Assembly: GCF_019049245.1 (NCBI RefSeq) | Contig: NZ_JAGMUK010000216.1 | Span: 92,655 to 156,654, forward strand | Reading direction: 5' to 3' | Length of the DNA stretch: 64,000 nucleotides | From: Streptomyces sp. AC555_RSS877 | GTDB taxonomy: Bacteria > Actinomycetota > Actinomycetes > Streptomycetales > Streptomycetaceae | In this document: positions 18,573 through 26,176 of the stretch, piece by piece | How the letters are laid out: every line of letters starts with the position of its first letter | Numbering within the stretch: the first letter of the stretch is position 1 | Position numbers and translations under genes: made by a program | The notes under the pieces: model-generated | The model's input: only the letters and a program-made list of their open reading frames with translations | Told to the model about the DNA's origin: nothing | Database searches by the model: none

Positions 18573-19538
18573 TCAGGCGAGGGACCAGGCGATGCCGTCG
18601 AGGATGTCGTGCTCGCTCACGACGACCTCCTGCGCGCCGATCCGCTCCATGATCGAGAGCAGGACGAGGGCGCCCGCCCCGATGACGTCGACGCGCCCCG
18701 GATGCATGGAGGGGACCGCCGCGCGCTCGGCGTGGGTGGAGGCGAGCAGCCACTCGGTGATCTCGCGGACCCGGTCGTGGGTGACGCGGGAGTGGTGGAT
18801 GGCGGTGGAGTCGTACGCGGGGAGGTTCTGGGCGATCGCCGAGACCGTCGTCACCGAGCCGGCCAGGCCCACCAGTGTGTGCGCCTCCCGCAGCGGGACC
18901 GTCTGCTCGGCCAGGTCGAGGGCCGCCTCGATGTCGGCCCGCATCGCCGCGATCTGCTCCTTCGAGGGCGGGTCGCTCACCACCCCGTCCCGCACCAGGT
19001 GCCGCTCGGTCATCCGGACGCAGCCCACGTCGACCGAGCGCGCCGCGCGCACGTGGTCGTCGCCGACGACGAACTCGGTCGAGCCGCCGCCGATGTCCAC
19101 GACGAGGTAGGGCTTGGCGTGGTCGTCGCGGCCGGTCAGTTCCATGGTGGCGCCGGTGAAGGAGAACTCCGCTTCCTGGTCGCCGGTGATGACCTCCGGC
19201 TCGACACCGAGAATGTCCAGCACCCCGCGCACGAACTCCTCCCGGTTCTCCGCGTCCCGGGAGGCGGAGGTCGCGACGAAACGCAGCCGCTCCGCACCGT
19301 GCTCCTTGATGATCGCCGCGTACTCGTGGCAGGCGGCGAAGGTCCGCTCCAGGGCCTCGGGGGCGAGCCGGCCGGTCCGGTCGACGCCCTGGCCGAGGCG
19401 GACGATCGTCATACGGCGGTCCAGGTCGACCAGGGTGCCGGTCGCCCCCGCGCCGGAGGCGCCATCGGATGCCGTGGCGTCGGCGACGAGGAGCCGGATG
19501 GAGTTCGTACCGCAGTCGACGGCGGCGACCCGGGTCAC
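18573..19538 (-). CDS. ppx: Ppx/GppA family exopolyphosphatase
   Basis: This 321-aa phosphohydrolase cleaves terminal phosphate from inorganic polyphosphate or converts pppGpp to ppGpp. ASKHA-fold motifs are clear: phosphate-1 AAVDCGTNSIRLLVAD, the catalytic region FVATSASRDAENREEF, phosphate-2 YLVVDIGGGSTEF with the conserved acidic residue in TGDQEAEFSF, and adenosine-like LVGLAGSVTT. At ~320 residues it is the short actinobacterial form (PPX1/2-like) without the C-terminal HD domain. Its ATG overlaps the stop of the DUF501 gene by 4 bp (19535-19538). Confidence 0.9.
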   Translation of the reverse strand: MTRVAAVDCGTNSIRLLVADATASDGASGAGATGTLVDLDRRMTIVRLGQGVDRTGRLAPEALERTFAACHEYAAIIKEHGAERLRFVATSASRDAENREEFVRGVLDILGVEPEVITGDQEAEFSFTGATMELTGRDDHAKPYLVVDIGGGSTEFVVGDDHVRAARSVDVGCVRMTERHLVRDGVVSDPPSKEQIAAMRADIEAALDLAEQTVPLREAHTLVGLAGSVTTVSAIAQNLPAYDSTAIHHSRVTHDRVREITEWLLASTHAERAAVPSMHPGRVDVIGAGALVLLSIMERIGAQEVVVSEHDILDGIAWSLA

Positions 19539-20107
19539 TTGGCCTCCTCCTGAACCTGAGCGTCCTGACCGTCACGAGCGTCCTGGCCGCCCTGGACGGA
19601 CGTCACGCACGTCCCCTTGCGCCACCACTCCGGCAGCATCTCCAGCGCCTCGTCGCCCAGCGGGTTGACCCCGGGGCCGGCCGCCAGGGAGTGGGCGACC
19701 AGGACGTGCAGGCACTTCACCCGGTCCGGCATGCCGCCGGCGCTGGGGAAGCCCTTCAGCTCCTCGATCTCGTCACGGCGCCGGACGTAGTCCTCGTGCG
19801 CGGCGCGGTAGGCGGCGGCGAGTTCCTTGTCCGTCTCCAGCCGCTCGGTCATCTCCTTCATCACGCCGTTCGCCTCCAGGGTGCCGATGGCGGAGTTCGC
19901 CTTCGGGCACGTCAGGTAGTACAGCGTCGGGAAGGGGGTGCCGTCGGGGAGACGGGGGGCCGTCTCGACCACGTCCGGCTGGCCGCACGGACAGCGGTGC
20001 GCGATCGCGCGCAGACCGCGCGGCGGACGCCCGAGCTGCTGCTTGAAGGCCTCGACGTCCGCGTCGGTGGGCTCGGTGCGCGGGGTGGTCGGCGGGGGCG
20101 TTTGCAT
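19535..20107 (-). CDS. DUF501 domain protein
   Basis: This 190-aa soluble protein matches the actinobacterial DUF501 family, found next to septum-formation and enolase genes. AIAHRCPCGQPDVVETAPRL contains a CxC pair and TLYYLTCP a third cysteine, while PDRVKCLHVLVAHSLAAGPGVNPLGDEAL is the conserved C-terminal block; the Cys/His set could bind a metal. Function is unknown. It lies between divIC (23 bases upstream) and ppx (4-bp overlap), so one operon is likely. Confidence 0.88.
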   Translation of the reverse strand: MQTPPPTTPRTEPTDADVEAFKQQLGRPPRGLRAIAHRCPCGQPDVVETAPRLPDGTPFPTLYYLTCPKANSAIGTLEANGVMKEMTERLETDKELAAAYRAAHEDYVRRRDEIEELKGFPSAGGMPDRVKCLHVLVAHSLAAGPGVNPLGDEALEMLPEWWRKGTCVTSVQGGQDARDGQDAQVQEEAK

Positions 20108-20129
20108 GCCTGTCTTTCCATCGGTCGGT

Positions 20130-20606
20130 TCACTGGTCGGAGGCGTCGGACTTGTCGACGCCGTCCCAGACGTTCGCGTACCAGGGGCGGTCGGCCGCGC
20201 CGAGGTCGGCGCGCGACTGCCGGGCCGCGTCCGGGTCGATGACGATGTAACCAGTCTCGCCCGGCATGACGTAGTGCAGCCGCTGCCGGATCTGCTGCTC
20301 CGCGTACGCGTCGTCCTGCCAGCGCGCCTTGAGGTCGCGCAGCTGCTCGACCCGCTGCCGCGCCTGCTCCTGCTGGCGCCGAATGTCGGCGATCTCGGCG
20401 CGCTGGGAGACGTACTGCCTTATGGGATAGGCGAGCGCCACGATCAGCGTGCACAGCACCATGGCGAGCAGCGCGGCCCGGCCGGTGAGCCGGGAGCGGC
20501 GGGCCTGCCGTTTGGTCTGGGAGCGGTAGACACGGGCCGCGGTCTGCTCACCGAGCAGTTTGATCCTGGTCGCGGTGGAGAAACGGTCCCGGTCCTTCAC
20601 GGCCAT
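20130..20606 (-). CDS. divIC: septum formation initiator (FtsB/DivIC family)
   Basis: This 158-aa bitopic divisome protein has a basic cytoplasmic N-terminus, one membrane helix (about residues 44-62, AALLAMVLCTLIVALAYPI) and an extracytoplasmic coiled coil (QRAEIADIRRQQEQARQRVEQLRDLKARW). The FtsB/DivIC ending motif follows: DDAYAEQQIRQRLHYVMPGETGYIVI. It should form a complex with FtsL and FtsQ/DivIB during sporulation septation. Location directly downstream of enolase is the standard bacterial arrangement. Confidence 0.92.
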   Translation of the reverse strand: MAVKDRDRFSTATRIKLLGEQTAARVYRSQTKRQARRSRLTGRAALLAMVLCTLIVALAYPIRQYVSQRAEIADIRRQQEQARQRVEQLRDLKARWQDDAYAEQQIRQRLHYVMPGETGYIVIDPDAARQSRADLGAADRPWYANVWDGVDKSDASDQ

Positions 20607-20629
20607 GTTCCCCCGCCTCCCGTCTCACA

Positions 20630-20682
20630 CGTACGTACGTCCCCGGACACGGTACGGGACCGGGTACGGGGACGTACGTACG
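20630..20682. terminator. 16-bp hairpin between eno and divIC
   Basis: CGTACGTACGTCCCCG pairs perfectly with CGGGGACGTACGTACG around a 21-nt loop. With the next hairpin it separates eno from divIC. Confidence 0.7.
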
Positions 20683-20689
20683 ACTGGCT

Positions 20690-20717
20690 AGGGCTTGACC
20701 CCGCTTGGGTCAGCCCT
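20690..20717 (-). terminator. eno terminator
   Basis: AGGGCTTGACCC / GGGTCAGCCCT form an 11-bp stem with one bulged T and a short loop, 39 bases past the eno stop. Confidence 0.7.
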
Positions 20718-20755
20718 TGCCGTGCTCAGCAGTCGCGGAGCGCTGTGGCTACTGG

Positions 20756-22039
20756 TCAGGCAGTACGAAACCGCGGGAACGCGCTGCGGCCGGCGTACAC
20801 CGCGGCGTCGTCGAGGATCTCCTCGATGCGCAGCAGCTGGTTGTACTTGGCGACGCGCTCGGAGCGGGCCGGGGCGCCGGTCTTGATCTGGCCGCAGTTG
20901 GTGGCGACGGCGAGGTCGGCGATGGTGACGTCCTCGGTCTCGCCGGAGCGGTGGGACATCATGCACTTGAAGCCGCTGCGCTGGGCCAGTTCGACGGCGT
21001 CCAGGGTCTCGGTCAGCGAACCGATCTGGTTGACCTTGACGAGCAGGGCGTTGGCGGCGCCCTCGTCGATACCGCGGGCCAGGCGCTCCGGGTTGGTGAC
21101 GAACAGGTCGTCGCCGACGATCTGCACCTTGTCGCCGAGCTTGCCCGTGAGGACCTTCCAGCCGGCCCAGTCGTCCTCGAACAGCGGGTCCTCGATGGAG
21201 ACGAGCGGGTAGGCCGCGACGAGCTCCTCGTAGTACTCCGTCATCTCGGCGGCGGAACGGTCCTTGCCCTCGAAGGAGTAGACGCCGTCCTTGTAGAACT
21301 CGGAGGCGGCGACGTCCAGGGCCAGGGCGATCTGCTCGCCGGGGGTGTAACCGGCCTCCTTGACGGCCTCGAGGATGAGGTCGAGGGCCTCGCGGTTGGA
21401 GCCGAGGTTCGGGGCGAAGCCGCCCTCGTCGCCGAGGCCGGTGGACAGGCCCTTGCTCTTCAGCACCTTCTTGAGCGTGTGGTAGACCTCGGTGCCCCAG
21501 CGCAGCGCCTCGGAGAAGGACTCCGCGCCGATCGGCGCGATCATGAACTCCTGGATGTCCACGTTGGAGTCGGCGTGCGAGCCGCCGTTCAGGATGTTCA
21601 TCATCGGAACGGGCAGCAGGTGCGCGTTCGGACCGCCCAGGTAGCGGAAGAGGGGGAGGTCGCTGGCCTCGGAGGCGGCGTGGGCGACGGCGAGGGAGAC
21701 GCCGAGGATGGCGTTGGCGCCGAGCGAGCCCTTGTTGTCGGTGGCGTCCAGGTCGAACATCGCCTGGTCGATCAGGCGCTGCTCGGTGGCGTCGTAGCCG
21801 ACGAGCTCCGGGCCGATCTGCTCGATGACGGCGAGGACGGCCTTCTCGACACCCTTGCCGTGGTAGCGGTTCGGGTCACCGTCGCGGAGCTCGATGGCCT
21901 CGAAGGCACCCGTGGAGGCGCCGGACGGAACGGCGGCACGACCCGTGCTGCCGTCGTCGAGGCCGACCTCGACCTCGACCGTGGGGTTGCCTCGGGAGTC
22001 CAGGATTTCCCGGGCTACGACGACGTCGATGGACGGCAC
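20756..22039 (-). CDS. eno: enolase
   Basis: This 427-aa cytoplasmic glycolytic enzyme converts 2-phosphoglycerate to phosphoenolpyruvate. The signature LLVKVNQIGSLTET contains the catalytic Lys; the Mg2+ ligands are the Asp of ALDVAASEF, the Glu of SIEDPL and the Asp of IVGDDLFVTNP. MMSHRSGETED holds the substrate Ser-Arg. An ATG at 22057 and another at 22045 are in frame, but GAAGGAG directly abuts the latter. The GTG at 22039 is correctly spaced and yields the standard (M)PSIDVVVAREILDSRGNP start. It has tandem terminators before it and hairpins after it, so it is probably monocistronic. Confidence 0.96.
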   Translation of the reverse strand: MPSIDVVVAREILDSRGNPTVEVEVGLDDGSTGRAAVPSGASTGAFEAIELRDGDPNRYHGKGVEKAVLAVIEQIGPELVGYDATEQRLIDQAMFDLDATDNKGSLGANAILGVSLAVAHAASEASDLPLFRYLGGPNAHLLPVPMMNILNGGSHADSNVDIQEFMIAPIGAESFSEALRWGTEVYHTLKKVLKSKGLSTGLGDEGGFAPNLGSNREALDLILEAVKEAGYTPGEQIALALDVAASEFYKDGVYSFEGKDRSAAEMTEYYEELVAAYPLVSIEDPLFEDDWAGWKVLTGKLGDKVQIVGDDLFVTNPERLARGIDEGAANALLVKVNQIGSLTETLDAVELAQRSGFKCMMSHRSGETEDVTIADLAVATNCGQIKTGAPARSERVAKYNQLLRIEEILDDAAVYAGRSAFPRFRTA

Positions 22040-22164
22040 GAGCATCTCCTTCTTCAATGTGACGCGGGCTGGCAGGACCGCGGTGGGTACTGCGAGACGA
22101 GCCTAACCGGCTCCGGGCGATCGGCCAGCCCGTCGACCACCCGATGGACAGAACCGAGAGTAAA

Positions 22165-22183
22165 TTGTTTCCGAACGGAACAA
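22165..22183. promoter_or_regulatory. inverted repeat upstream of eno
   Basis: TTGTTTCCGAACGGAACAA is a near-palindrome (TTGTT-CCG / CGG-AACAA with one extra T) ~126 bases upstream of the eno start. It could be an operator or part of the promoter; no binding protein is recognised. Confidence 0.35.
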
Positions 22184-22232
22184 AGAGCCCCGTGCAACGT
22201 GTGCGGAAACCCGCACAACCCGCATGAAAGAG

Positions 22233-22274
22233 CCCCGCCCCGGTGCGTACGGGGGAAGACGCACCGGAGCGGGG
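22233..22274 (-). terminator. second rpfA terminator
   Basis: A 16-bp stem with one mismatch (CCCCGCCCCGGTGCGT / ACGCACCGGAGCGGGG) and a 10-nt loop, located past the first hairpin on the path from rpfA to eno. Confidence 0.75.
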
Positions 22275-22301
22275 AGCCCGTGGGGACGGGGGTGGCCCTC
22301 A

Positions 22302-22326
22302 CGAGGCCTCCACTGTGGAGGCCTCG
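22302..22326 (-). terminator. first rpfA terminator
   Basis: A perfect 11-bp stem CGAGGCCTCCA / TGGAGGCCTCG with a 3-nt loop, 38 bases past the rpfA stop. Confidence 0.85.
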
Positions 22327-22363
22327 CACAGGAGGGCGCTGTGGTTCGACTACGAGCCGCGTG

Positions 22364-23068
22364 TCACTTCAGGTGCAGCTGCTGGCCCGGGTAGATGAGG
22401 TTGGCGTCCTCGACGATGTCCTTGTTCAGCTCGAACACCTTCGCCCAGCCGCCCTTGACGTCGTTCTCCTCGGCGATCGAGCTGAGGGTGTCGCCCTTGG
22501 CGACCTTGTACTCGCCGTCACCCTTCTTGACCTTCTTGCCGGTCGGGGTGGTGACGGTCTTCTTCGCGGCCGGACGGTCCGCGGAACGGGACGCCTGCTG
22601 CTCCGAGGAACGGGTCGAGGTCTCCGAGGAGTCGCTGCTCGAGCTGCTGGAGCCGCTGGAGCTGTTCGACGAGGTGTCGGTGCTGCCGTTGTAGGCGGAG
22701 CTCGACAGGTTCACGCCGCAGTGCGGCCAGGCGCCCTTGCCCTGGGAGGCGAGGACCTTCTCGGCGACGGCGATCTGCTGGGACTTGGAGGCCTGGTTGG
22801 CCTGCGAGGCGTACTGGGTGCCGCCGTACGCGGCCCACGTGGAGGCGGAGAACTGCAGGCCGCCGTAGTAGCCGTTTCCGGTGTTGATGGACCAGTTGCC
22901 GCCGGACTCGCACTGGGCCACGGCGTCCCACTCGGAGGCGGTGGCGGCGGAGGCGCTGCCGGCCGCCATCAGCGGGGCGGCGACGGCGGCACCGGTGACA
23001 CCGGCGATGGCGATGGCACGAGTGGCCTTGGACGGACGGCGGTGCTTGCCCTTGCTGGAAAACAGCAT
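22364..23068 (-). CDS. rpfA: resuscitation-promoting factor RpfA (Rpf-LysM)
   Basis: This 234-aa secreted peptidoglycan hydrolase has a signal peptide at residues 1-41 (basic, hydrophobic, ending ASAA). The Rpf transglycosylase-like domain (about 43-118) contains the catalytic Glu54 in AQCESGGNW plus GYYGGLQFSASTW. A Ser/Thr-rich linker follows (about 120-160), then a C-terminal LysM (about 185-234, YKVAKGDTLSSIAEENDV). It cleaves wall glycan during germination and spore or vegetative growth. ATG 23068 is used. Expression should be governed by the c-di-AMP riboswitch immediately upstream (23088-23292). It is the orthologue of SCO3097 by synteny. Confidence 0.93.
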   Translation of the reverse strand: MLFSSKGKHRRPSKATRAIAIAGVTGAAVAAPLMAAGSASAATASEWDAVAQCESGGNWSINTGNGYYGGLQFSASTWAAYGGTQYASQANQASKSQQIAVAEKVLASQGKGAWPHCGVNLSSSAYNGSTDTSSNSSSGSSSSSSDSSETSTRSSEQQASRSADRPAAKKTVTTPTGKKVKKGDGEYKVAKGDTLSSIAEENDVKGGWAKVFELNKDIVEDANLIYPGQQLHLK

Positions 23069-23087
23069 GGTGGATCCCCTCACCGAC

Positions 23088-23292
23088 GCCTACGAGGTGA
23101 GCTGTCGGGTTCGGGCCGGTTGAGTTGCCCGGCCGTGCTGCGCACTGTTGCGTGCGCGGCACGGCTTCACCCCAAGCCGGACCCAGCTCAACTGCTGGTC
23201 CCGGCACTTACCTTGGGTCCCCCGCTCCTGCCTACGGCGCTTGACGCGACGACTGTTCCCGTACGGCCGCTGGCAGGATTCGGCGTTGCGGC
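23088..23292 (-). ncRNA. ydaO/yuaA-type c-di-AMP riboswitch controlling rpfA
   Basis: The rpfA leader on the minus strand contains the ordered conserved blocks of the ydaO RNA: GCCGAATCCTGCC (about 23272-23284), GTAGGCAGGAGCGGGGGACCC (about 23215-23236), GGGGTGAAGCC (23173-23163), GGGCAACTC and CCCGAACCCGACAGCT, ending CCTCGTAGGC near 23088. The long stem in GCCGTGCCGCGC...GCGCAGCACGGC is the variable peripheral helix. The element ends only 20 bases before the ATG, so it could act on translation or transcription. In S. coelicolor this class represses rpfA when c-di-AMP is high. Confidence 0.9.
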
Positions 23293-23431
23293 AGCCGGGG
23301 CTCGTGTTGGCGAGCGGTCACGACGGTAGACACGCGATCCGCGGAATTTCAAAGACGATCAAGGCTTCTGAGAGTCATCCCACACTTTCGCCAAAACGGA
23401 CATTCAGCGCGAAGTGTGACGTGAACTCCCG

Positions 23432-24445
23432 TTAGTTTTCGCCCGATTCGACACCGACAGAGAGGGTCTGACCGGGCGCGATGACGCTCGGGTCGACGCC
23501 GATCGCCTGCTTGTTCTCGGCGTAGAGCTCACGCCACCCGCCCTGGAGGCCAAGGGAGTCGGCGATGGACGCGAGGGTGTCTCCGGCGCGGACGGTGTAC
23601 GAGTCGGCGCGGACGGCGTGACGGCCCGTGGAGGTGCCGCTGCCGGCCTCGTCGGCGCCGCTGTCGGCGGCGGTCTCGTCGGCGCTGCCGCCGCGGTGCC
23701 GGCCGGCGCTGAGGGAGCCGGTGTCCACGAGGGCCGAAGAGCCGCCCTCCTGCCAGGACTTGTCCGAGTCGTCCTGCTTCGTGTCGCCCGTGAAGGAGCT
23801 GTCGGAACCCTGCGAGTTCTGCGCGTCGCCGGAACCCGAGCCCGCATCGGGCGACGAGCCGGACCTGTCTGTTTTGTCGGCCTTGCCGGAACTATCCGAC
23901 TGGGCGCCGGAGCCGGACGGAGTGGGCGACGCCGACACGTCCGAGGGCGCGTCCGCCGACGAGTCCGCCGACGACTCGGAGGAGTCCGACAAGCCGGGCG
24001 AGTCGGGCGATTCGCTACCGTCCGACGTCGCGCCGTCCGCCACGCCCGTGTCGACGTCGGCCGCCGCGGAGTCCTTGCTGAGCCCGTTGAGCAGCCCGCA
24101 GGTGGACCAGTAGCCGACGCCCTTGTCCGCGAGAATCTTCTCGGCGACCGCTATCTGCTGGTTGCGGCTGGCCTGGTCGGCGCGCGAGGCGAAGTCGAGA
24201 CCGCCGTAGCGCTCCCAGTCCTCCTGGGCGATGTGGAGCCCGCCGAAGTACCCGTCGCCGTCGTTCTCGCTCCAGGACCCACCCGTCTCGCAGTTCGCCA
24301 CCTGGTCCCACGTGGTGCCGGTCGCCGCGCTCGCACCGGTGGCGCCGAGGAGCGGGATCGCGATGGCGGAGCCGGTCACTCCGGCCGCCACGAGGAGGGC
24401 CGGAGCCTGGCGGGGGCGACGATGACGGCCGTTCCCGGAGAGCAT
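23432..24445 (-). CDS. rpfC: resuscitation-promoting factor (RpfC-like, Rpf-linker-LysM)
   Basis: This 337-aa secreted protein has a signal peptide at residues 1-40 (GATGASAA), then an Rpf domain (about 41-118) with catalytic Glu53 in ANCETGGSW and GYFGGLHIAQEDW. A very long Ser/Asp/Gly-rich linker runs from about 125 to 285, followed by a LysM (about 286-333, YTVRAGDTLASIADSLGL). The acidic low-complexity linker is much longer than in RpfA and may span the wall. ATG 24445 is used. It does not share the ydaO leader; its own promoter candidate lies at 24516-24543. By gene order it corresponds to SCO3098. Confidence 0.9.
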   Translation of the reverse strand: MLSGNGRHRRPRQAPALLVAAGVTGSAIAIPLLGATGASAATGTTWDQVANCETGGSWSENDGDGYFGGLHIAQEDWERYGGLDFASRADQASRNQQIAVAEKILADKGVGYWSTCGLLNGLSKDSAAADVDTGVADGATSDGSESPDSPGLSDSSESSADSSADAPSDVSASPTPSGSGAQSDSSGKADKTDRSGSSPDAGSGSGDAQNSQGSDSSFTGDTKQDDSDKSWQEGGSSALVDTGSLSAGRHRGGSADETAADSGADEAGSGTSTGRHAVRADSYTVRAGDTLASIADSLGLQGGWRELYAENKQAIGVDPSVIAPGQTLSVGVESGEN

Positions 24446-24515
24446 GCGGAAACCTTTCGCGAGACAACGGTGATCAGCGCGGCGGGTGAGGCTCGGCGCC
24501 GCGTTGATCCGTGAA

Positions 24516-24543
24516 CGTATAGGCAGTCGAACACTTGTCACAA
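24516..24543 (-). promoter_or_regulatory. probable rpfC promoter with embedded inverted repeat
   Basis: Minus-strand TTGTGA (24543-24538), a 16-bp spacer and TATACG (24521-24516) lie ~70 bases upstream of the rpfC start. ACTTG-TCA-CAAGT overlaps the -35 element and may be an operator. Confidence 0.5.
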
Positions 24544-24613
24544 GTTAATGCCGCGTAGATCACGTGAAAGTCACAGAGTTGAGGGCGGGTCACCTTTACG
24601 CAGGTGGGAGGAG

Positions 24614-25885
24614 TCAGACACGCGGCGTGAACTTGACGGGCAACGTCCTCAGACCGCGCATGATGAGACCGCCCCGCCACCGCAGATCGGCCGTTTCCAC
24701 CGCGAGTTGCAAGTCCGGAAGACGCGTCAGGAGCGTCGCGAGGGCGGTCTGGCCCTCCAGGCGGGCGAGGGGCGCGCCCAGGCAGTAGTGGATGCCGTGG
24801 CCGTATCCGAGGTGCTGGTTGTCACGGCGGGACAGGTCGAGGGTGTCCGGATCGGCGAACCGCTCCGGATCCCGGTCCGCGGCGGCGAGTACGACGAGAA
24901 CGGGGTCGCCGGCCGCGATGTCCTGCCCACCGACGCTGAGCGGCTGGGTGGCGAACCGCCACGTGGCGAGCTCGACGGGGCCGTCGTAGCGGAGCAGTTC
25001 CTCCACCCCGGTCTCCAGCAGACCCCGTTCACCGGCGGCGAGGGACTTCTGGAGCCGGTCTCGCTGCTCGGGGTGGGTGAGGAGGGCGTACGTGCCGTTT
25101 CCTATGAGGTTGACAGTGGTCTCGAAGCCGGCGAACAAGAGGATGAAGGCCATGGCCGCGGCCTCGTTCTCCGAAAGGTGCTCGCCCTGGTCGGAGGCGC
25201 GGATGAGGCCGGAGATGAGGTCCTCGCCGGGGGCTGCGGTTTCCGGGAGCGCCTCCCGCTTGCGGTGGATGAGCTCGGCGAGATAGCCCCGCATCTTCTT
25301 CACCGACCGCGCCACGCCGCCCCTCGGCCCTCCGCCGTGACGGATCATCATCCCCGCCCAGTCACGGAAGTCGTCCTGGTCCTCGCGGGGGACGCCGAGC
25401 AGGTCGCAGATCGCGTAGATGGGCAGGGGGAAGGCGAACTCGTGGATGAGGTCGGCGCTGCCCTTCTCGGCGAACTGGTCGATGAGGTGGTCGGTGAGTT
25501 CCTGGACCCGGTCGGCGAACTCGGCGACCCGTCTCGGGGTGAACGCCTTGGAGACGAGCCGACGGAGCCTCGTGTGGTCCGGCGGGTCGATGTTGAGCAG
25601 ATGGGTCATCAGCTCGGCCTTGCGCTCACCGGGGATGCCGGTCTTGCCCTTGGCGTGGGCGGGCTCGTCGTGATGCGCCGGATTCTTCGACAGACGCGGG
25701 TCGGCGAGGGCCTGCTTGGCGTCCACGTACCGGGTGACCAGCCAGGCCTCCACGCCGCTGGGGAGTTTGGTTCTGTGCACGGGGGCGTTCTCACGCAGCC
25801 ATGCGTAGGCGGGATAGGGATCCGTCGCGAACTCCCAGGTGAAGAGTTCCGGGGCAGGGTCCGAGGGGGTGGGCTGGTCGGTCAC
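24614..25885 (-). CDS. cyp107U1: cytochrome P450 of the CYP107U1 type
   Basis: This 423-aa soluble monooxygenase carries the heme-thiolate motif GYGHGIHYCLGAPLAR (Cys near residue 366; the usual Phe is Tyr), the I-helix oxygen motif FAGFETT and the K-helix ExxR in ELLRYDGPV. It needs ferredoxin and a ferredoxin reductase, neither of which is adjacent. Position directly after the rpf pair matches SCO3099/CYP107U1, reported to be required for sporulation and antibiotic production in S. coelicolor (from memory). The substrate is unknown. A 20-bp tandem repeat array lies in the DNA upstream of its start (25912-25994). Confidence 0.88.
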   Translation of the reverse strand: MTDQPTPSDPAPELFTWEFATDPYPAYAWLRENAPVHRTKLPSGVEAWLVTRYVDAKQALADPRLSKNPAHHDEPAHAKGKTGIPGERKAELMTHLLNIDPPDHTRLRRLVSKAFTPRRVAEFADRVQELTDHLIDQFAEKGSADLIHEFAFPLPIYAICDLLGVPREDQDDFRDWAGMMIRHGGGPRGGVARSVKKMRGYLAELIHRKREALPETAAPGEDLISGLIRASDQGEHLSENEAAAMAFILLFAGFETTVNLIGNGTYALLTHPEQRDRLQKSLAAGERGLLETGVEELLRYDGPVELATWRFATQPLSVGGQDIAAGDPVLVVLAAADRDPERFADPDTLDLSRRDNQHLGYGHGIHYCLGAPLARLEGQTALATLLTRLPDLQLAVETADLRWRGGLIMRGLRTLPVKFTPRV

Positions 25886-25911
25886 TCCTTGACGGTATCC
25901 GGAGAGCCGGC

Positions 25912-25994
25912 GGGGGGACGCCAGGTGAGGGCAGGGGGACGCCGGGTGAGGGCGGGGGGACGCCAGGTGAGGGCGGGGGGACGCCGGGTGAGGG
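25912..25994. repeat. four-copy ~20-bp tandem repeat upstream of the P450
   Basis: The unit GGGGGACGCCRGGTGAGGGC (R alternating A/G) is repeated about four times in the 291-bp region between mazG and the P450. The rest of that region is GC-rich and holds no gene that I can support. Confidence 0.85.
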
Positions 25995-26087
25995 CCGGGG
26001 TTGAGGGCTGGGCAGCGCTTCGGGGGGCGATGAGGTCCGCGGAGGGGGCCCTGTGCGCTTGTTCCTTGCCTTCCCCTCTGCTTCCTC

Positions 26088-26122
26088 GGCTGCCCTGGCT
26101 GCCCTGGCTGCCCTGGCCGCCT
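26088..26122. repeat. 9-bp tandem repeat
   Basis: GCTGCCCTG is repeated about three times and then degenerates. It lies in the spacer between mazG and the P450. Confidence 0.7.
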
Positions 26123-26176
26123 GCTTTCGCGGCAGCAGCCCGGTGGGCAGGTCAGAGTCCCGAGGAGGCGTCGGGG

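Noticed and set aside
20705..23329. A very long open frame on the plus strand antisense to eno and rpfA
   Set aside because: It is the antisense shadow of high-GC coding sequence; the product is Gly/Val/Asp/Arg-rich low complexity and the minus strand encodes enolase and RpfA convincingly.
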